The notes under the pieces were generated by a model. The model ran no database searches. It saw only the letters and a program-made list of their open reading frames with translations, and was not told the origin of the DNA. From assembly GCA_964503335.1 (NCBI GenBank), contig CAZCZZ010000050.1, positions 1 to 30,799 of the forward strand: a stretch of 30,799 bases of DNA, in the 5' to 3' direction. This document shows, piece after piece, positions 1 through 8,292 of the stretch (its first letter is position 1; each line of letters starts with the position of its first letter). Position numbers and translations under genes: made by a program. The stretch comes from CAZCZZ01 sp964503335. GTDB lineage: Bacteria > Verrucomicrobiota > Kiritimatiellia > CAIVKH01.

Positions 1-449
1 GCGACCTGCATTTCGCCGACTCGCAGCGCACGATGAACGACGTCCTCCGCGTCGCGGAGGGAAAGACCGTGACCTTGATCCGCCTCACCCTGCTCCTGCC
101 CGCCATCGTGGCAGGTTGCTCCCCGGTGACGCTCAACCTGCTGGAGGAACTCTCCACGGCATGGGGCCTCGCGTACCAGATCATGGATGACCTGAAGGAC
201 TGCCTGCTCTCCACCGAGGAGACCGGGAAATCGACATCACGGGATGAAGGCCTCGGCCGCCCGAATTTTGCCATCGTGGCCGGACTGCTGGAAGCGATGA
301 ACCGGCTGTCCTCGCTTCTCGCTACGGGCCGCGATGCGCTGGGCCACCTGCCGGATGACGGCGCCGGATGGACTTCTCTCTGCAAGCTGCAGCTCGTGCT
401 CGAGGCCGAGGCGGCGCTACTGCGTGGCCGGATCACCCAGGCAGCCTGA
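1..449 (+). CDS. Polyprenyl (isoprenyl) diphosphate synthase, C-terminal part (5' end outside window)
   Basis: The reading frame is open from base 3 to the stop at 447-449, so only the C-terminal ~148 residues are present. Trans-isoprenyl diphosphate synthases condense isopentenyl diphosphate onto an allylic diphosphate, making C15-C40 precursors of carotenoids, hopanoids, quinone tails or carrier lipids in the cytoplasm. The second aspartate-rich motif is clear: YQIMDDLKD at bases 174-200, with the Asp codons at 186, 189 and 198, which bind Mg-diphosphate. An upstream GKT followed by a hydrophobic helix ending in AG is also family-typical. The first Asp-rich motif, which helps set chain length, lies outside the window, so the product length cannot be predicted. 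The next gene starts 17 bases downstream, suggesting the same operon. The family call is firm; the specific product is unknown. Confidence 0.85.
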   Translation, partial: DLHFADSQRTMNDVLRVAEGKTVTLIRLTLLLPAIVAGCSPVTLNLLEELSTAWGLAYQIMDDLKDCLLSTEETGKSTSRDEGLGRPNFAIVAGLLEAMNRLSSLLATGRDALGHLPDDGAGWTSLCKLQLVLEAEAALLRGRITQAA

Positions 450-466
450 GCCATGCGGATTCCCCG

Positions 467-1759
467 ATGCCCACTTCGACACCAAGCCCACACAATGTCC
501 AACAGGTCGTGCAACTGCATAGCCTGCTGTGGCTCGTTGTCGGCAATGCGGTCGGCATCGTGCTCGCCCTTCTCCTGATCTTCCCCGCATGGAACGCGGC
601 GTTCGCTCCGTTCAACTACGGGCGACTCGTGACGGTTCATCTCAATACGCAGCTCTACGGCTGGTGCAGCATTCCGTTGCTCGGACTTCTCTTCCGCATG
701 TACCTGCCCGCGCATGGCTTGCGCGGCTGGGCCGCTTCGGCGGTATCAATCTGGTCCGTCGCTCTCGCCTTCGGCGTCCTGTCCTGGCTGTCCGGAAACA
801 CAAGCGGCAAACTCTTCATGGAGTGGAGCGGCCCCTCGCGCGTAGCCATCACACTCAGCCTCTCCTACCTCGCCTTGGTCCTATCCGTTTCATTCATCAG
901 ACGCCTTCTTGATGCCGGCGACACAGGACTCTCCCGACCTGCAACGCTCGCAAAAGGCGCGTTCCTGCTCCTTCTCTGGCTCGTGCCGCCTGTCATGTAC
1001 TGGTCGGCGAACCCCGCACATTATCCGCCGATCAATCCAGACAGTGGCGGCGCGACAGGCGGAAGCCTGCTCGGCAGTACGCTCGGCATCGTCGCCATCA
1101 TCTGGGTCAGCCCGCTCGTCATGGGTCTGCAGCGCCAGCGCGGTTGGTCACCCGTCCGGGGCACCTTCGCTCTCCTTCTCGTCCACTACGCCGCATTCTT
1201 CCTTCTCGACCACGGCAACCACTCGCACCATGAACGTCTTCAGCAGGTCGGACTCTTCAGCCTGCTCGTCTGGCTGCCCGCGTTCACATACTACTTCCGC
1301 GCCTTCACATGGCCGCGACAGAGCAAGCCGTGGTTGATCGCCCTATGCGTCTGGGGCTCCCTCCTCCTCGCAACCGCGCTGTTCACTTTTCTCCCTGGCA
1401 TCCTGGAGCGATGGAAATTCACCAACGCCCTCGTGGCCCATTCGCACCTTGCCATGGCGGGAATGCTGACGAGCTTCCTCGTGCTGATTCTGCAAGGACT
1501 TGACGACGCCGGCCCATGTTCGTCCGCCCTGAGCCAGCCGCTCCCCTTCATGCTCTGGCATATGGGATGCCTGTCGCATATTGGCGCGCTCATGCTGCTC
1601 GGCACGTTCGAGGCCTCGCACCCCGCCCTGCTCTTCCAGTCGGAGTGTCACGCCGACTTCCTGTACCTCCTTCGCCTCGTGGGCGGGTTTGCGATGTTCT
1701 CAGCCTCCCTGTCGTGGTTCACATCAACGCTGCGGTATTTGAAGGAATCGCCATCATGA
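467..1759 (+). CDS. Divergent heme-copper oxidase subunit I-like (CcoN-like) membrane protein
   Basis: This 430-aa protein is nearly all transmembrane helices, about 11-12. It resembles the catalytic subunit of cbb3-type oxidases, which reduce O2 at a heme b3-CuB centre. Supporting features are His58 in VHLNTQLYG, matching the helix II heme ligand after a conserved GRL, and the His325-Ser-His327 pair in AHSHLAMAG, matching the HxH that binds high- and low-spin hemes. A segment HSHH (252-255) followed by QQVGLFSLLVWLP resembles the CcoN stretch after the CuB histidines. The usual helix VI CuB histidine is not evident: that place reads NPDSGGATGGSLLG. At 430 aa it is about the length of the core helices only. 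The start at 467 was chosen because it follows the upstream stop by 17 bases; the longer frame from 368 overlaps that gene. Its stop overlaps the next ATG (ATGA, 1756-1759). Fold call probable; catalytic activity unproven. Confidence 0.7.
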   Translation: MPTSTPSPHNVQQVVQLHSLLWLVVGNAVGIVLALLLIFPAWNAAFAPFNYGRLVTVHLNTQLYGWCSIPLLGLLFRMYLPAHGLRGWAASAVSIWSVALAFGVLSWLSGNTSGKLFMEWSGPSRVAITLSLSYLALVLSVSFIRRLLDAGDTGLSRPATLAKGAFLLLLWLVPPVMYWSANPAHYPPINPDSGGATGGSLLGSTLGIVAIIWVSPLVMGLQRQRGWSPVRGTFALLLVHYAAFFLLDHGNHSHHERLQQVGLFSLLVWLPAFTYYFRAFTWPRQSKPWLIALCVWGSLLLATALFTFLPGILERWKFTNALVAHSHLAMAGMLTSFLVLILQGLDDAGPCSSALSQPLPFMLWHMGCLSHIGALMLLGTFEASHPALLFQSECHADFLYLLRLVGGFAMFSASLSWFTSTLRYLKESPS

Positions 1760-2154
1760 TGAAAATTATCCGGATCTACTCGGCCTGCGCCGGTGCCTGT
1801 GACGCATTGACGGGCCTGCTGTTGATGTTCGCCCCTGCGCTCACGCTCCGCCTGATGCTCATTCCGGAAGAGGTCGCAGAGCCTGTCTACATTCGATTCA
1901 TCGGCGCGTTCGTCTTCGCCATCGGTTCGAGCTACTTCCTGCCCTATCTGCAGAAGGATCCCGCAAAGCGCACGGATCGCTTCATCGCCATGCTTGAGAT
2001 CACGATGTTCGTCCGTATCTGCATCGCCACATTTTCTCTAACGGCGATTCTGTCCGGCCTGCTGGGCATGGCCTGGATATCGGTCTTCGCCACGGACACC
2101 CTCTTCGCAACCACGCAGGCCATCCTTCTCCATCGGGTGAAATCCAATCCGTGA
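1756..2154 (+). CDS. Small four-helix integral membrane protein of unknown function
   Basis: I do not recognise this 132-aa protein. It begins ATGATGAAA with a 4-base overlap with the oxidase-like gene and ends with a 4-base overlap (GTGA, 2151-2154) with the cytochrome fusion gene, so it is translationally coupled to both. It contains about four hydrophobic helices (roughly residues 8-32, 45-65, 78-100 and 106-125), separated by short charged loops such as QKDPAKRTDR. There is no cysteine-rich, heme-binding or catalytic motif. Its position between the subunit I-like protein and the cytochrome c protein suggests an accessory or assembly subunit of that complex, but this rests on context alone. 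A longer frame opens further upstream inside the previous gene and was rejected because of the overlapping ATGA junction. Confidence 0.75.
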   Translation: MMKIIRIYSACAGACDALTGLLLMFAPALTLRLMLIPEEVAEPVYIRFIGAFVFAIGSSYFLPYLQKDPAKRTDRFIAMLEITMFVRICIATFSLTAILSGLLGMAWISVFATDTLFATTQAILLHRVKSNP

Positions 2155-4082
2155 ATCGTTCCGCCTCCAGCTCACATCCTTCCATCATGCAACGCCTGGC
2201 CGGCGTTCTCGCCGTCACTGCGACGTATGTCTTCTTTCTGCTGTACGCACAGTTTGGATTCCTTCGACTTCTCCACGCGCACGACACCATTCCCGGCCTG
2301 GTGGATCGGGCCATGGGCTGCATGGGACTCTCGGGACTCGTCTTCAGCTTCGTAACAGCCGTCGCGCTGAAGAGAGTCACCGTACCGAAGCTTCTCCTCT
2401 TGGGGCTTCTCGCCTGCAGCGGCAGTGCGGTTCTTTCGCTCTTCATATCCAGCGCAACAGGTCTGTGTCTCGTATCCTGTATGATCGGAGGATCCACGGC
2501 CGTGCTCACGGTAAGCCTCGCATCCCAGCTTTCCGCGTGGCTCGGCAAGCGGCTCTTCGGCGTGTCGGTTGGATTCGGCACCGGCCTCGCCTATTTCATC
2601 TGCAATATTCCGGGGCTCTTCGAAGCTTCCGCGTCTGTGCAGGTCGCCGTGAGCTCAGCCCTGTGTCTCGCTGCGGGCGTCATGGTGTTGCTGCAGCGTG
2701 AAGGCATCAGCCGTTTTCTCCCCGCGACCATGTCACGGGCCAGTTTCACCGGCTGGGCATTGGCTGGCGTGACACTTGCGTTTGCCGCCCTGATCGGACT
2801 CGATTCCGCGGCATTCGCCGTGATCCAGGATTCCGCGTCGCTCAAGCATCTGACGTGGGAAAGCATCGACCAGAAATGGATGATGGGCTCCGCGCATTTC
2901 ATCGCAGCCCTCATCGTCGGTATCCTTCTCGATCGCGGCTATTTCTTCGGAATCCTGATCGGCGCCTATCTCCTGTTCGCCACGTCCTTCCCCATCCTGG
3001 AGGCCGGAGCAGGCACCACGTCGCTCGCATCGCTGCTCTACGCGGCGGGGATTTCAGCGTACTCCGTTTGCCTCGTCGCCTATCCGTCCTCATACAGCAA
3101 TGAACAGGGACTCGTTTCCGCGCGCTGGCGCTCGGCTGCGCTTTACGGCATTGCGGGCTGGATCGGCTCCGGAATCGGCGTAGGTATAGCCCAGCATATC
3201 CATCACATCCCGATGCTCGCCCTCGCCGTTGCCGGCGCAGGCGTAGCTGCCGGGGGACTCTTCTTCTATACCAGCACCGCGTTTCGATCCGTGTCGGCCC
3301 TCGCCCTCGTCCCACTGGTCTTCCAGCTCAGCCAAGACTCCTCGAAAGCTGCGGTTACGGGCAGACTGCCTGACGAAACACCCGTCAGCCACGGCCAGCG
3401 TGTCTACCGCGAGGAGGGCTGCATGAACTGCCATTCCCAATTCATTCGACCCGGCACGAAGGATGTGGAGTTCTGGGGACCGTTCCGCGAGGTGGATTAC
3501 ACCGAAGCGCCGCCCATGATCGGCAATCGCCGCCAGGGACCCGACCTCATGAATGTGGGCAACCGTCGCGACGCGATATGGCAACGTCTCCACTTGATGA
3601 ATCCATCCTCCGTCTCGCCGGGCTCAAAGATGCCTTCGTACGAACACCTCTTCCGCGGCGAGAGCCGCCGTGGCGATGACCTGGTCGCGTACCTGCTCGA
3701 CCGCGGCGCCTCGACACGGGAAGAACGACTCGCATTCACCCGCAGCTGGGTCCCGTCCTTCCCACTCGAATCGGGTAAGTCCCATGCCGGTCAAAGGGCA
3801 TTCAAGCAATCCTGCTCGCCATGCCACGGCATGGAAGGAGCCGGTGATGGCCCGCTTTCACCTCTAGTGAATCGACCTGCGCTCAACCTGCGCAAAGGCT
3901 ATTTCGTCCATATTCCGGCGGGGGAAGACGCGGGTATCGGCCTCGCCCGTATCGTGAAGTTCGGTGTCGCAGGCACCACCATGCCCGGACATGAAACCTT
4001 GAGCGACCGCGACGTCGCCCATATCGTGAGTTTCCTGAAAAGCATTCACACAGCGAAGGAAGGCGCCGCGCCGACGTCATGA
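2151..4082 (+). CDS. MFS-like membrane domain fused to CcoO-like and CcoP-like cytochrome c domains
   Basis: This 643-aa fusion has two parts. Residues ~14-375 form about 12 hydrophobic helices with major-facilitator-like character, including a basic loop (KRVTVPK) after helix 2 and LLDRGYFFG before helix 9. A further hydrophobic segment (~378-392) probably anchors the periplasmic part. Residues ~405-520 match the mono-heme subunit of cbb3 oxidases (CcoO/FixO): heme site CMNCH (Cys424, Cys427, His428) followed by SQFIRP, then GPDL, and SKMPSYE with Met494 as likely axial ligand. Residues ~545-635 form a second cytochrome c domain with CSPCH (Cys555, Cys558, His559) and probable Met611 in TTMPGHE. 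It should deliver electrons to the subunit I-like protein encoded just upstream. The GTG start at 2151 overlaps the previous stop; ATG at 2187 is the alternative. Cytochrome domains are certain; the MFS assignment is moderate. Confidence 0.82.
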   Translation: MNRSASSSHPSIMQRLAGVLAVTATYVFFLLYAQFGFLRLLHAHDTIPGLVDRAMGCMGLSGLVFSFVTAVALKRVTVPKLLLLGLLACSGSAVLSLFISSATGLCLVSCMIGGSTAVLTVSLASQLSAWLGKRLFGVSVGFGTGLAYFICNIPGLFEASASVQVAVSSALCLAAGVMVLLQREGISRFLPATMSRASFTGWALAGVTLAFAALIGLDSAAFAVIQDSASLKHLTWESIDQKWMMGSAHFIAALIVGILLDRGYFFGILIGAYLLFATSFPILEAGAGTTSLASLLYAAGISAYSVCLVAYPSSYSNEQGLVSARWRSAALYGIAGWIGSGIGVGIAQHIHHIPMLALAVAGAGVAAGGLFFYTSTAFRSVSALALVPLVFQLSQDSSKAAVTGRLPDETPVSHGQRVYREEGCMNCHSQFIRPGTKDVEFWGPFREVDYTEAPPMIGNRRQGPDLMNVGNRRDAIWQRLHLMNPSSVSPGSKMPSYEHLFRGESRRGDDLVAYLLDRGASTREERLAFTRSWVPSFPLESGKSHAGQRAFKQSCSPCHGMEGAGDGPLSPLVNRPALNLRKGYFVHIPAGEDAGIGLARIVKFGVAGTTMPGHETLSDRDVAHIVSFLKSIHTAKEGAAPTS

Positions 4083-5014
4083 AGCCGCGTCCACGGAAGC
4101 TGCTCTCCCTTGCGGCGCTGGCCATCGTCCTGCTCGTTGGGCTTTCGCTGTTCGGTTGGTTCCATCGCGAGCAACCATGGCAGGAAGCGACCGGTTGGAA
4201 CCTCATCGACCCAGAGCTGCGGGCGCCCATGCTGGGAGTATCCGTAATGGATGAATCGCAGCTTTCCATCGCATGGTTGGGTCACGCGGGGTTTCTCATC
4301 CAATGGCATGGCTCAAGACTACTTCTCGATCCAAACCTGGGCGATCACTGCACGGTATCCGCGCGCTTCATGGAACGCACGGTGACACCGCAGGACCTCG
4401 GACACATCGATGCAGCGTTGGTGAGTCACGCGCACTTTGATCACATGCACCTTGATACCCTCTGCGCGATTCCCCGGCTCGACACGCTCATCCTGCCGGA
4501 CGGCAGCGCGTCCTTCGCCACTCGCGTTCAGCAGAAAGGCGCGAGGCTGCAAAGCCTTTCCCTTCATGAATCCTGCGTCGTCGGCTCCCTCACCGTCACC
4601 GCAGTCCAGGCGGCACATAACGGCCACCGCTATCATCCCTGGGCCAGTCGGTTCCTCGCCGTGGGCTATGTGATTTCGGATGGCACCACCAGCGTCTACT
4701 TCTCCGGCGACACGAGCTTCAAGAACGACTTCGCCGGAATTCGCGACCGATACCATCCCGACATTGCCATCCTCGCCATCGGCGCCTACAGCCCGCGCAT
4801 ACCTCTCAAACGGCATCATATGTCGCCCGATGAAGCTGTCGAAGCCGCCCTGATGCTGGGCTCCGCCACGGTGATCCCATGCCACTTCGGCACGTTCCGC
4901 CTCTCCGTTGATGCACCGGATGACGCACTGCCGCGGTTCGCTACGGCCGCCGCCCGCAAGAACCTGTCATGGAGCATGCCGACACTCTTGATGCGTGCGG
5001 AGATTGCGCCATGA
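4079..5014 (+). CDS. Membrane-anchored metallo-beta-lactamase-fold hydrolase, NAPE-PLD/UlaG-like
   Basis: This 311-aa protein has an N-terminal hydrophobic segment (about residues 8-27) that likely anchors it, with the enzyme domain in the periplasm. The fold signature is complete: WLGHAGFLI early in the domain, the metal motif His117-x-His119-x-Asp121-His122 (SHAHFDH), His180, Asp211 in FSGDTSF, and His269 in PCHFGTF. The stretch HMSPDEAVEAALMLG followed by CHFGTF closely parallels N-acyl-phosphatidylethanolamine phospholipase D and related bacterial enzymes, which hydrolyse phosphodiester or lactone bonds with two zinc ions. A phospholipid or other lipid substrate is plausible, especially next to an isoprenoid synthase and an RND exporter, but that is inference. 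It overlaps its neighbours by four bases at each end (ATGA at 4079-4082 and 5011-5014). Confidence 0.82.
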   Translation: MKPRPRKLLSLAALAIVLLVGLSLFGWFHREQPWQEATGWNLIDPELRAPMLGVSVMDESQLSIAWLGHAGFLIQWHGSRLLLDPNLGDHCTVSARFMERTVTPQDLGHIDAALVSHAHFDHMHLDTLCAIPRLDTLILPDGSASFATRVQQKGARLQSLSLHESCVVGSLTVTAVQAAHNGHRYHPWASRFLAVGYVISDGTTSVYFSGDTSFKNDFAGIRDRYHPDIAILAIGAYSPRIPLKRHHMSPDEAVEAALMLGSATVIPCHFGTFRLSVDAPDDALPRFATAAARKNLSWSMPTLLMRAEIAP

Positions 5015-7083
5015 TCACCCGGCTCTTTGGATCCATCGCCCGGTATTCCGTTGTTCACCCTTTCCGCGTGATCGCGATTTCGACGCTGCTCGCTCTGGCC
5101 TGCATGGCGGCTGCAATCACATCGCTATCGCTCAAGACATCAAATCTCGATCTTATCGATCCCGATCTTCCGCCCGTGAGACGCTTCCTGGACTTTGCGG
5201 AGGAGTTTGGAACGCCCAACGTCCTTGTCGCTGTGCTTGAGGGCAGGAACGCTGGTGAGTTGCGAGAGGCCGTGGATAGCCTTGGACCGGGGCTGCGCGC
5301 GGTGGAAGGCGTGAGGTCGGTTCTCGATCGCCTGCCCGTTGATCCGGAAGTCCTGAATGAACTGGATCTCGATAGTCACGTCATGTCACACGACGGGCAG
5401 ATGGCCTTTGTGTTCATCCAGCCGGATGACACCACGTCGTCGGCCGACACGATCGGTCCTCTCGTTGAATCCGTGCGCACGGTCCTCACGTCGGCAGATC
5501 TCGAAGCCCGCGGCATTCGCGCGGGCCTGACGGGCATTCCGGAATATGCAATCGATGACCGCGACGTCATCAAGCGCGACATCTCCAAGCTGTCCGTCAT
5601 CTCCTTCGCCCTTATCGCATCTGTGTTCATGCTCGCATTTCACGAAGTGCGCCGGCCCGTGCTCGCGATGCTGACCCTGATGGTTGCCGTGATGGTCACA
5701 ACCGGCATCACCGCAGGGTTTCCCGGACACCTGACGCTGCTCTCGTCCTTCTTCGCCTCGATTCTCTTCGGCCTCGGGATCGAGTTCGGAGTCCATATTG
5801 TCGGGCGCGTGGAGGAACTGATCACTGCCGGCGTTGACGAAGCCGAGGCCATCCCTGTCGCCGTTTCGTCTGTCGCGAGGGGTCTGCTCACCGGTGGCCT
5901 CGCCACAGCCCTTGCCTTCTACGCCATGACATTCTCGGGCTTCCGCGGCTTCGCTGAGCTGGGCATCATTGCCGGCAATGGCGTTCTCGCCTGCCTGCTG
6001 GCCATGGTGACCTTCTTTCCGGCTCTACTGGCCCTGTGGCACCGCATGACGCCGCGAATAGGCCTTCCCAAGCCCTTCACGGACCGTGTGGGCAGCACAC
6101 TGGTCGCCCTGCAGCGCAAGCGGGTGGCGATCGGACTGCTCATTCTCGTGATCGTGGGCTTCTTCGTGGGCAAGCCGACCTTTGACGCGGACTATCTCAA
6201 TCTGGAACCGCGCAACTCCGAAGCGGTCCGGTTGGAGCGCGAGATGGTGAAACGATCGAACCTCTCGCCCCAGTTTGCGGTGTTTGTGACCGATACGCGT
6301 GAGAAGGCACGACGGTTGGCTGATTCACTGCTTGGGGATCCGACCGTCGGCGACGTCCGATCGATCGCCGATATCGATATGCTGACAGACATGGGTGTTG
6401 ACCCCGCAAGCATTCCCGCGGGCTACCGGAACGCCTTCCAGAGCGAGAACGACCGCTTCGCTGTTTATGCCTACCCGCAAGGCGATGTCTGGAGCCCCGA
6501 AGGCCAGACGGAGTTCATCCACCATATGCAGGCCATTGACGCCGGTGTCACGGGGATGCCGATGCTGGGCCAGTTCATGGTGGAACAATCCAAGCGTGGC
6601 ATGTTCATCACGGCCGGGCTGGGACTGCTCATCGTCACGGTATGCGTCGGGCTGGACTTCAGAAACTTCCGACACACGTTCTTCGCCATCCTCCCGACAC
6701 TACTCAGCATCGCATCGCTTCAAGGCCTCATGAAGCTCTTCGGCCTGGCCTTTAACTCCATCAACGTCATGGCCATACCGCTGATCATCGGCTCCGCCGT
6801 GGATAGCGGCGTCCACATCCTCCATCGCTTCAAGGAGGAGCAAGGCGACACGGCCAAGATGCTGAAGGGAACGGGCCGCAGCATCATCCTCACCGCCGCG
6901 ACCAATGTGGCTAGTTTCGGCACGCTGATGTTCACGGAGCACCGCGGACTCGCGTCATTCGCCGCACTCATGACCATCGGCATCCTTTCCGTCGTCATCC
7001 TTTCCACGCTGGTCCTGCCCACGCTGCTGGCATGGGTTCGTCCATGGCTGTTGCCCGAGCCAGCCGAGGAAAAGCCCTTTTGA
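5011..7083 (+). CDS. RND superfamily (MMPL/HpnN-like) inner-membrane transporter
   Basis: The protein has 690 aa in the two-fold RND arrangement: helix 1 (about residues 18-40), a periplasmic loop (~45-190), helices 2-6 (~195-350), helix 7 (~375-395), a second periplasmic loop, and helices 8-12 (~530-680). Each half carries the MMPL-type signature after helix 4: GIEFGVHIVGR near 256-266 and DSGVHILHRF near 598-607. Such proteins use the proton gradient to move hydrophobic molecules; HpnN-type members move hopanoids. Lipid or isoprenoid export would fit the polyprenyl synthase and phospholipase-like neighbours, but the cargo is not visible in the sequence. The ATG at 5011 overlaps the previous stop (ATGA), which decides the start over an in-frame ATG at 4969. 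No partner membrane-fusion protein is encoded in the window. Confidence 0.85.
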   Translation: MITRLFGSIARYSVVHPFRVIAISTLLALACMAAAITSLSLKTSNLDLIDPDLPPVRRFLDFAEEFGTPNVLVAVLEGRNAGELREAVDSLGPGLRAVEGVRSVLDRLPVDPEVLNELDLDSHVMSHDGQMAFVFIQPDDTTSSADTIGPLVESVRTVLTSADLEARGIRAGLTGIPEYAIDDRDVIKRDISKLSVISFALIASVFMLAFHEVRRPVLAMLTLMVAVMVTTGITAGFPGHLTLLSSFFASILFGLGIEFGVHIVGRVEELITAGVDEAEAIPVAVSSVARGLLTGGLATALAFYAMTFSGFRGFAELGIIAGNGVLACLLAMVTFFPALLALWHRMTPRIGLPKPFTDRVGSTLVALQRKRVAIGLLILVIVGFFVGKPTFDADYLNLEPRNSEAVRLEREMVKRSNLSPQFAVFVTDTREKARRLADSLLGDPTVGDVRSIADIDMLTDMGVDPASIPAGYRNAFQSENDRFAVYAYPQGDVWSPEGQTEFIHHMQAIDAGVTGMPMLGQFMVEQSKRGMFITAGLGLLIVTVCVGLDFRNFRHTFFAILPTLLSIASLQGLMKLFGLAFNSINVMAIPLIIGSAVDSGVHILHRFKEEQGDTAKMLKGTGRSIILTAATNVASFGTLMFTEHRGLASFAALMTIGILSVVILSTLVLPTLLAWVRPWLLPEPAEEKPF

Positions 7084-7101
7084 TCGTCGGCGCGGTATGA
7101 G

Positions 7102-8292
7102 ATGGTCCGCTGCATGAATGCGACCTGGCCCATCCTGATCACCTGTGCGCGCGGTATCCCGCCTTTCCTTGCTGCCGAGGTGAAGGCGCTCGGACTCACC
7201 GTCCGCAACGAGTTCCTTTCCGCCGTCGAAACGTCTGGCACATTGGACGACATCATGCGCCTCAACCTGCATCTCCGGACCGGACACCGCGTCCTGCAGG
7301 AACTGCACGCCTTCAATGCCCGGTCGCCCGACGAGATGTACAAGCAGGTCAACGCTTACCCGTGGGAAAACGTACTGGTTCCGGATATCGAACTCTCGAT
7401 CACTTCGACCGTCGAGCATCCCTCGATCCGCGATTCACGCTACGCGACGCTGAAGTGCAAGGACGCCATTGTCGACCGCATGACCCAGGCCTGCGGAAGG
7501 CGTCCCAACACCGGCGGCGATCGCAACGGAGCCGTGGTCCATCTTTTCTGGCGCAACCAGGACGCGCGGGTGTTCATCGACACAGCAGGCGAACCACTGA
7601 ACCGCCGGAGCTATCGCATCGTGCCGATGGATGCGCCGATGCAGGAGACTCTCGCGGCGGCCTGCGTCATGGCGAGCGGTTGGGACGGAACAACGCCCTT
7701 CGTCAATCCCATGTGCGGTAGCGGCACCCTCGCCATTGAAGCTGCGCTCGTCGGCCTGCGCATCGCGCCCGGCCTACTCCGCGAGAGCTTTGGCTTCATG
7801 CATGTGCAGGGCTTTAAGCAGCAGGCGTGGCAGAAGCTGGTGAATGAAGCCAAGGCGAAGGTGCTTGCCAAACTGCCCGTACCGATCATCGCGTCGGACC
7901 TATCACCCGCCGCCATCCGCGCGGCGAGACAGAATGCCCAGCGCGCGGGACTTGAATCATCGATCGAGTTTGTGACCTGTGACTTCCGTGAAACACGCAT
8001 TCCCCAACCGCCCGGCGTCATCATGATGAATCCGGCCTACGGGGAACGATTGGGCGACGAGAAGGACTTGGAGCCGTTGTACAAAGCGGTGGGCGACTTC
8101 TTCAAGCAGTCCTGCGCGGGGTACAAAGGCTACGCCTTTACGGGCAACCTCGGCCTCGCCAAGAAGATTGGCCTGCGCTCCAGCCGACGCATCACGCTGT
8201 ATAACAGCCAGATTGAATGCCGACTGCTGGAGTTCGAGATGTACCGCGGCACCAAGGATCCGGGTGACGCCGCCCCAGCCTCTTCATCATAA
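7102..8292 (+). CDS. rlmL: RlmL/YpsC-type 23S rRNA (guanine-N2)-methyltransferase with THUMP domain
   Basis: This 396-aa protein has the layout of the N-terminal half of E. coli RlmL and of Bacillus YpsC: a THUMP RNA-binding region (~1-160) followed by a class I S-adenosylmethionine-dependent methyltransferase domain. Visible motifs are NPMCGSGTLAIEAAL (from Asn202; SAM-binding loop), IIASDLSPAAIRAARQNA (acidic residue binding SAM ribose) and the catalytic NPAYGERLG (from Asn310), a variant of the usual NPPYGER in which the second Pro is Ala. It would make m2G in 23S rRNA in the cytoplasm. It starts 18 bases after the RND stop and may be read through from that operon, though its job is unrelated. 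An in-frame ATG at 7114 (MNATWPIL) is an equally good start; neither has a strong ribosome-binding site. Confidence 0.85.
   Translation: MVRCMNATWPILITCARGIPPFLAAEVKALGLTVRNEFLSAVETSGTLDDIMRLNLHLRTGHRVLQELHAFNARSPDEMYKQVNAYPWENVLVPDIELSITSTVEHPSIRDSRYATLKCKDAIVDRMTQACGRRPNTGGDRNGAVVHLFWRNQDARVFIDTAGEPLNRRSYRIVPMDAPMQETLAAACVMASGWDGTTPFVNPMCGSGTLAIEAALVGLRIAPGLLRESFGFMHVQGFKQQAWQKLVNEAKAKVLAKLPVPIIASDLSPAAIRAARQNAQRAGLESSIEFVTCDFRETRIPQPPGVIMMNPAYGERLGDEKDLEPLYKAVGDFFKQSCAGYKGYAFTGNLGLAKKIGLRSSRRITLYNSQIECRLLEFEMYRGTKDPGDAAPASSS

Noticed and set aside
368..466. N-terminal extension of the oxidase-like gene from ATG 368
   Set aside because: It overlaps the polyprenyl synthase gene by over 80 bases and adds a low-complexity Ala/Arg-rich stretch; ATG 467 gives a normal membrane-protein N-terminus.
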